Shown: piece by piece, positions 44,703 to 64,000 of the stretch
Numbering within the stretch: position 1 is the first letter of the stretch
Layout of the letters: each line of letters begins with the position of its first letter
Origin: Alviniconcha marisindica
Lineage: Eukaryota; Mollusca; Gastropoda; Provannidae
Length of the DNA stretch: 64,000 nucleotides
Direction: 5' to 3'
Assembly: GCA_018857735.1 (NCBI GenBank)
Contig: JABMCL010003543.1
Location: forward strand, 110,001 to 174,000
Made by a program: the position numbers and the translations under genes
Notes under the pieces: generated by a model
Seen by the model: only the letters and a program-made list of their open reading frames with translations
Told to the model about the DNA's origin: nothing
The model's database searches: none

Positions 44703-46255
44703 GAAACCTTTTCAGCTTTGGAAACTATTGCATCCCAAAAGGCTTTGCATCAGCAGCTCAGATTCTTCTTCTGGCAGGGAAAGGGTTAGCATTGCATACC
44801 TTTTAACCCCTTGTGTGCTAGGATGTTTTATCCCTTGTGTGCTAGGATGTTTTATAGCGTAACAGCCGACCCATGTCAGTGTACCCCAACATTTCAGTCT
44901 CAGAACAGTGTGTCCAGTTTTATGGCACCACTTGAGGGAAATAGTTGTGGATCTGAAGTTGATTGTTGGCTTCTTTTTTTGTTTGTTTTTCACTTTAAAG
45001 AACAACAGATGCTGATCCAGAAAAAACACAGATGGTGGTGGTATACAAATATCAACTGTAAAATCTTTTTCTAGGTCCATATCATCCACTACTGTAGGTG
45101 GGCATGTAAAATCTGTGATTGGATCTTCACTGGTTTTTGCATACTACAGGTAATCACTGATTAACATATGCTATTTTTTATTTCCTTTTTGTGTGTACAG
45201 TAACAAAGTGAATTTCTATTTGTGTGCGCATTATTCCATGTGCATGGTTTTGATTAAAATCAAACAGTACGATTTTGTGTTTTTGGTGCATATCTGTGAC
45301 TCTCTCCCACAATACCAGTCTTAAGTCACATTTAGGGTATTTTGAGATGTGTATGATTTTGAAAACTGCTGCCCTTGCTGATTAGTTTGGTGTGTGTGTG
45401 TGTGGTGATGAAGTTGTGGCTATTTTAAGTTGCTAAGCGTTCTGGCAGCCATTTTGAGAAAATGGTCCTGAAAGATTAGACATTTTGCATGTTTTCCACA
45501 TCATCAGGGGTTTAGAGTCAGCCAAGTTCCGGAATGTTTTCATGGTAATAAATACGACAAAGGTGTACGCCATGCTGGGGTTCTGTAGGGGTGGGTACAA
45601 GTACATTTTATTCAGCTCAATGTCCAGGCATTTCGCATAACATTATCGTCCTTTACTCCAGGGTTGGAGCATTCAAACCCAGTTTGTAACAGTTGAGTAC
45701 CATTTCTAGTAAAGGAAAATATCATAACTACTTGATAATTTAAAGGTCTAAAGAGTGCAACAAAAAATTAAAATTAAAAAAAGCCCCAATTCTTCCCAGC
45801 CACTCTTTCGGCCCTTATAGTGGCTAATAGACATTTGTGACTTTAAACTGGTTTTGATTGTAGGAGAGGGTCACTTATAATGGACAACAAAGTTCTTTTG
45901 CATTAATCGTTGCATTCTGAATCCCCTTTTATTTTATTTTGGGGAGTTTAGGCTGCTGCTGCCTAAATAGTACGATACTGTATGCTAAACAAAACAAAAA
46001 GTGTTTGCCTTCTCTGTGTTCATACTTTGTAATTATTTTTAACGCAACCCTAAAATAGCAAAGTGTCCTCTCTTCATTTCACCCTATGAAAAGGTGACAC
46101 AGGAAAGAAGGTGTAAATAATTGTGTTCCTGCATCGTCACGAGTTGATTGTGAATGTGTGCGTTCACGGTAAATTGGCAATGAATGTGTCCACATTTCAG
46201 AACACAAGGAAGAAAGAGTTTAATCATTTTGTGCCCCCTTTTACCATGAATTATG
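44703..46255. other. Intergenic, no gene seen
   Basis: AT-rich sequence. CCCTTGTGTGCTAGGATGTT occurs twice at 44812-44855. No coding segment with splice support is seen. Confidence 0.45.
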
Positions 46256-46257
46256 AC

Positions 46258-46405
46258 TGTATACATTCATGGTACCATAAATATTCCCCCTTGTTTGGAA
46301 TGGATTGCCTTACTCTGCGTAAAACCCTTTCTTCTTTCAAAGGCAATCTCAGAACGTACCATTTCTCACAACTAACGAAAATTTGTCTCACACTTGGTCC
46401 TTCCA
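46258..46405 (+). mobile_element. 5'-truncated LINE tail
   Basis: The frame reads KYSPLFGMDCLTLRKTLSSF KGNLRTYHF. This is a decayed version of the P-x-x-WN-x-LP...R-x-x-x-S-x-x-xFK-x-x-LRT-x-xF terminus of LINE reverse transcriptases. Confidence 0.6.
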
Positions 46406-47819
46406 TCTGTGATCATTTGTTCTTTTTGCTCATTATCCCCCCCCCCCCCCCACCTCTGCTGTGTATGTTTCAAATGATGGAATATTGCCTGTATGGATGT
46501 TTTTCATTGTAAAGCGCCTAGGTGCTGTATAGCGTGTCGAAGTGTCCACTGTAGAAGATGAAAAAAAGAAAAGTGTTTATAGTTGTGTGCCCGCTTTGTC
46601 TGGAGTTGTGACTGTGTGCGGACACTCATGGTAAAATAAAAAAGCGTCCATCTTCGTGACGCAAGGAAGAAAGCAAGTTTGTAATTTTATGCCCACTTTG
46701 TCACGAATCGTGACCATGTACAGACATCTGAAGTAAAACATTTCAGAACTTTTGCTTACATGTGTGTTATTGTGATACGTTTTGTCTTCTCGATTAATTC
46801 TGCTCTCCCGCTGTCTGAGGTGATCTGAGCGGTGTTGCTTGCTTGCATCCATGCCTCTTGTCCCAACACTTTGCTTACGTTTGACGCTACCAACTTGGCC
46901 ATCAGAGGCCCATTTGAGCATCGGGCTGTCGGTAGGCTACCGCCAGAAGGAGATCCCACGCTACTGGCGCGTCGGTCACTTCAGTGACGTACAGCAATGC
47001 CTGGCATGTTTTAATGTCTACAAGATACTTGGGGTGTGGGTGTGGGGGGCAGGTTGCATGATCGTGCCCTTCTGAGGGCAGATTGCCACAACAACCAACC
47101 AACCAACCAACCCGCCCACCCACTTGCATGGACTTTTGACGCTAAGACGTCTGTCTGTCCAAACTGTCCCAGCTAGAAAGAAAGGAGGCAGGAGGTCGCC
47201 ACTTGTTGAGTGTGTAAGTTGTCAACACTTTGTTGTGACTCCAGGTCATGTGCTGACATAGAAATCAAAAAGACACATTTTCACGCGCATTTTATTTTAT
47301 TTTATTCGAAAAACAATAGGTTGCGTTTCGTGTACACAAATTTCTGAGGTCAACGTTCTGATTTGGAATTTGTTTCCTAGCAATACAAACACACACAATA
47401 TGACTGTCCACCAAACGGTTGTATGTTGCCTTGCACAGCAAAATACCCCCCTATTATGTGCCTAGTAATGCACACAGCCACAGTGCTGCTGTCAGTAAAT
47501 GTTTGCATGGCGTGCACAGTACACCAACACAACTAGTCTGGTTGCACACGGGTCAGCGTGGTACAGAAATTGTAGGCATGACAAACACTCGAAAGTCTTG
47601 AACCTTCACTTTGACACTGACCTTGAACACAGCACTCCAGTCTTTTCATTAGACAAGGTGATTACGATTTACCATTAAAAAAAATGGTTGCAAATGTGTG
47701 AATGCAATTTAGTAGATGTAGAAATGGTCCGAATTTGACTATTAGAACCCTCACTGTGGCAGTGACCTTGAAGACGGTAAATCGATCCTTTTGAATGACC
47801 TCTGCTTCATGACGATGCC

Positions 47820-48160
47820 TCACTGCACCAAGTTTGGTTGCAATAGGTTCAGATTACATCATCCAGACAAGCAATCATTCGGCACCAAGTTTGGTTGCAA
47901 TCAGGTTCAGATTACATCATCCAGACAAGCAATCATTCGGCACCAAGTTTGGTTGCAACAGGTTCAGATTACATCATCCAGACAAGCAATCATTCGGCAC
48001 CAAGTTTGGTTGCAACAGGTTCAGATTACATCATCCAGACAAGCAATCATTCGGCACCAAGTTTGGTTGCAATAGGTTCAGATTACATCATCCAGACAAG
48101 CAATCATTCTGGCACCAAGTTTGGTTGCAATAGGTTCAGATTACATCATCCAGACAAAAA
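47820..48160 (+). repeat. 58-bp minisatellite, six copies
   Basis: GGCACCAAGTTTGGTTGCAA then TAGGTTCAGATTACATCATC and CAGACAAGCAATCATTC repeat almost perfectly, so the expansion is recent. Similar single words (AAGTTTGGTTGCA, CTGTGACCTTG) occur around it (47690-48480). Confidence 0.9.
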
Positions 48161-48524
48161 TCATTGAAACTGAAAAGTTGCTGTGACCTTGTCCTGCTGT
48201 GACTTTGACCTTTAACACATCAACATTACCACCAAACTAAGTTTGCTTGCAGTTCAGAAGATAAAAAAAAGAAGCAGTAGTCATATTTTGATATGAGCCC
48301 TCCCTGTGCTCTTGACCTTGAAGACTGCAAACCAATCTTTTTGTATATAGTAACTCTCTGAGTTTGGTTGTACAAGGTTCAGCAGTTCAGAAGATAAAAG
48401 ACAGTCATTAAAATTCTCAACTTTTGCTATGACCTTAATAGTCATTAAAATTCGGAACTTTTGCTGTGACACTGACCGTGAACGTAACAATCGGGTTTTG
48501 TCACTAGCAGTCTGTCACTAGACG

Positions 48525-48665
48525 CTTTGGGTGTTCAGTTTCCTTGCTCCATCTGTCTGGAATTTGCTGCCTGCCAGTCTGCAAAATATCCCCACTCTGC
48601 CCGAGTTCAAAACTTAGCTCAAGACTTTCTCCTTCAAACAGACCTTTTCCACAAACCTAGGCAGA
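48525..48665 (+). mobile_element. 5'-truncated LINE tail
   Basis: The translation near 48530 reads FSFLAPSVWNLLPASLQNIP TLPEFKT, then a stop, then LKTFLLQTDLF. This is a typical LINE reverse-transcriptase terminus with one internal stop. Confidence 0.72.
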
Positions 48666-50662
48666 CCATTTCTGTGACTATGGATTACGTATTTATATAT
48701 ATATAAATAACAAAATTTTATATGTGCATGACTGGTGTGTGCTAGCGCATTAAGTCTTGCAAAAAGATTTCTGCTCTATAAGAGCTATCCATTATTATTA
48801 TCACGGTGCATAAAAAGGGGGTAGGTGTAGGATTCTTCATGTACTTGTTTCTGGCAAAGCAGATGGCCCAGTCAAGTTACAGTGTTGCTTTGATATAAAC
48901 GGAGAAGGAGAAGAAAAAAAAGCACAATGTATGTGTATAATTATATATCTATAAAAGATTGCCATTGTCATGATTAATAACTTCCCTGACTGGAACATTT
49001 TCACAATGAATCTCATTATTGAAGAACAAAAAACACAAAAGAACACTCCAATTGGTGCTTTGATTCTGAAGCACATTAAATCAGGTAAGGTGCACCACAA
49101 CTCTCGCAGTCTTTCCAAATCTTTTATGGTATAAACTGGCAATTGCACATCATCAACACTCCACCACTGAAATTCCATACAGAATTATGAAAGAATGCTT
49201 GGACAACAACAGTAGCACACAACAAAACAACTATGCGCCGTCAAAAACAAGTAGTTCATATGTCTTGATAAAATGTTTGTTCTATAATTCATAACATCAC
49301 GAATTTGCATTCAAAATGAAAATAATAATGATGTTTTCAAACCTTTGTAACATTCAATATGTGTCAGCTCCCTCGGATTGGTCCGAACATATAAAAATGG
49401 CTATCCTCCACATTTTCACTCAAAAATAGCATTTGAAAAATGCAATAACAACAACAACCTCCAAAAACACATACAAAAAAAGCACAGGCTTTGCAAAAAT
49501 TGCTTAATCTCTCTCTCTCCATTACTGAAAAAGCCAAAAGCCATGAAAAGTTTTCAATGCATGATCTGGTCTCTGTAATTATTATTATTAACAGCAGTGC
49601 AAAATTTGAAGGAGAGGATTAGAACTTGCTGAGAAAAACATAAACTTCATTTAGAAACGGTCATAATTACAACATAGCTGCGACCTTGAAAATTAACTGA
49701 GGTCAACAACACTGATAGGAAACCATGAAAGCAGGGCAGTGAACTGCTCTCCCTCTCTCTCTTTTATTATTATTATTATCCACTAGTAGCTTGACATGGA
49801 CTGGTTGTTATGTTTTGACTGAACCTAACCTACAATCCTTGTAAAATAAAGTTTTCCAGTTCTCTCTCTCTTGGATGAAGGGCAGATGTACTGTTCCACA
49901 GTTTGGGTTTTGGGTGCAGCAACAGAAAATGCTTTGACACCAAAGTCTTTGGGTTTGTTTTTTGCTTTGTTTTCTGTATGACACAACAAATATACCAAAA
50001 CTCTGACCAAGATGGCATAGCTTGAAGCTGTGAAGATATCAAAACTGGCCTTGGGTCAGCCTGAAGGACAAATGATTTTCAGACCCGAAAGCACACCAGC
50101 TCAGGTATGAGAGTCTTCAGACAACTAATTGCAAAATCAGACAACTTTCATGCACGCATCTGAAAACCGTAGTGTGATAAGTAGAAGGGATGGAATTTCA
50201 GTTTTCGCCACAATACAATCCATCTCATACCTGATGGGTTGAAAGTCCTTGATCTTTGTTGTTATAATGCCCTTATTGTCATCAGGGTTGAAGAAGTATT
50301 TTTGCCGGTTTTCACTTCAGCATTCAGGTTAATCAGTTGCATTTGATTTGACTTTCCCCCCTGGTTACAGCCACAATTATGTCATGTATGATTTGTGGAT
50401 TGAGCATTTCATGGGAAGCACTTTTCAAAGCATACAATCCTCCGCAAGCATTCAAACTGTCAACATTCAAGCCTGCAAACAACAAGGAAAAAATTCAAAA
50501 CAAAACAAAACAAAACAAAATCACAATTGTACGTCATTTTCAGAAGCACTGCTCCACTGGATTTGACCAAAAACAGGTTAAGAAGAAGCTAGGCATCAAA
50601 AATGGATGCTACATGGAAATACGTCTGGTTTCCCTATGCATAAACCAGCTTTGAAAAGACTG
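48666..50662. other. Intergenic and ILVBL 3' UTR; no further gene seen
   Basis: AT-rich. It has (ATT)n tracts near 49580 and 49765. The part next to 50662 must hold the ILVBL 3' UTR on the minus strand. Confidence 0.45.
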
Positions 50663-63272
<12,610 letters not shown>

Positions 63273-64000
63273 CTGCATGACATGGATGACACTTACTAAC
63301 ATGCCCAGAATAATAAAAACAAGGAGAAGAAAATCTATATATAAAAACAGAAACACATGCAGACAAAATGCCAGGTCCAGCCAGTGAAACACAATCTAGT
63401 TATCTGAAAGTTAAAGGAACTAGCCTTCTCAGATCTGGTGAAAAGGAAGAAGAAGAAAAAATTATAACTTTTTTTTTTAATGTAATGGAGTGGAGTGGTA
63501 GAAGGACAGGACACAGGCAGTGGAGTCAGTCAAAATGGAGACCACAGCAGGCGGTGACGGCAAACAGGCTTTATTCTACAGCAGCAGACAACTTTCTCAG
63601 CACACCCAAAATCCTCACGCGCACGCATAGATAAGAGAACTGTGCAGGCCGCAAGGAACACACGCTATCGCTACCATGAAATCAGCCCTCTGGACCACAA
63701 AATGGCTGACTATTGTGTTGGCCCGCACAAATACAGTTTCCTCAACAATAACTAAACTAATTAAAACATGAAATACATCAAATAAAAGCTACAGTTACAA
63801 CCTTTTAAACCGTATAAACAAAATGTACACACATGACTTATTTAATTTACAACAAGAGTGGGAAGCGTGGCTTGCACCTGTCTCTAAGCAGATTCGTACA
63901 ACTAAATCACAACTAACACAATGTACAAAATATAACTATCAATAAAACTTACATCAGAATAAAGAACACGCTCCCACAGTTAAAATGGTACATAACAATT
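63273..64000 (-). other. ILVBL intron (upstream side); no exon seen
   Basis: AT-rich with A/G-rich patches. The missing N-terminal exons (membrane segment, start of the TPP domain) are expected beyond 64000. Confidence 0.5.

Noticed and set aside
47820..48160. CRISPR-like regular repeats
   Set aside because: The units are contiguous with no unique spacers, in animal DNA. It is a minisatellite.

Overview
This is animal nuclear DNA. It has long introns with GT-AG junctions, dense microsatellites, many 5'-truncated LINE tails, tRNA-derived SINEs and small terminal-inverted-repeat elements. The gene families and the repeat style suggest a lophotrochozoan, most likely a mollusc, but this is inference and the sequence does not name a species. 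Most open frames in the window are low-complexity or repeat-derived. Four multi-exon protein genes can be supported.

Layout: (1) about 443-7783, plus strand: the 3' part of a PNPLA2/ATGL-like triglyceride lipase. Its 5' exons lie left of the window. Its last exon is split by a +1 frame change at a run of three tandem TGA codons. (2) 16902-29764, minus strand: a complete tectonic (TCTN) gene, a ciliary transition-zone glycoprotein, with 14 firm coding exons plus one doubtful one. (3) about 29950-36251, plus strand: a head-to-head neighbour sharing a promoter region of about 200-260 bp with tectonic. It encodes a roughly 220-residue protein I do not recognise, with a one-base frame problem in its second coding exon. 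(4) 50663-63272, minus strand: the 3' part of ILVBL/HACL2, a thiamine-pyrophosphate enzyme of the acetolactate-synthase/2-hydroxyacyl-CoA-lyase family. Its first exons lie right of the window. The intervals 7784-16901 and 36252-50662 hold no gene I can support. They carry minisatellites and transposon relics.

The most striking pattern is that several tandem arrays sit on exon edges and repeat the splice site itself. Tectonic exon 9 has five extra copies of its acceptor plus the exon start (period about 119 bp). Exon 3 of the unknown gene has five extra acceptors at exactly 43-bp spacing. The ILVBL gene shows three separate cases of duplicated exon 3' end plus donor, one amplified to about 18 copies over 1.5 kb. 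The other main items are two TTAA-flanked piggyBac-like MITEs, one TAA-flanked Harbinger-like element, a dispersed foldback element family, and a 24-base exact copy of the tectonic start-codon region inside the neighbouring gene.

The genes are not an operon and share no obvious pathway: lipid-droplet lipolysis, cilium, unknown, and fatty 2-hydroxyacyl-CoA cleavage.
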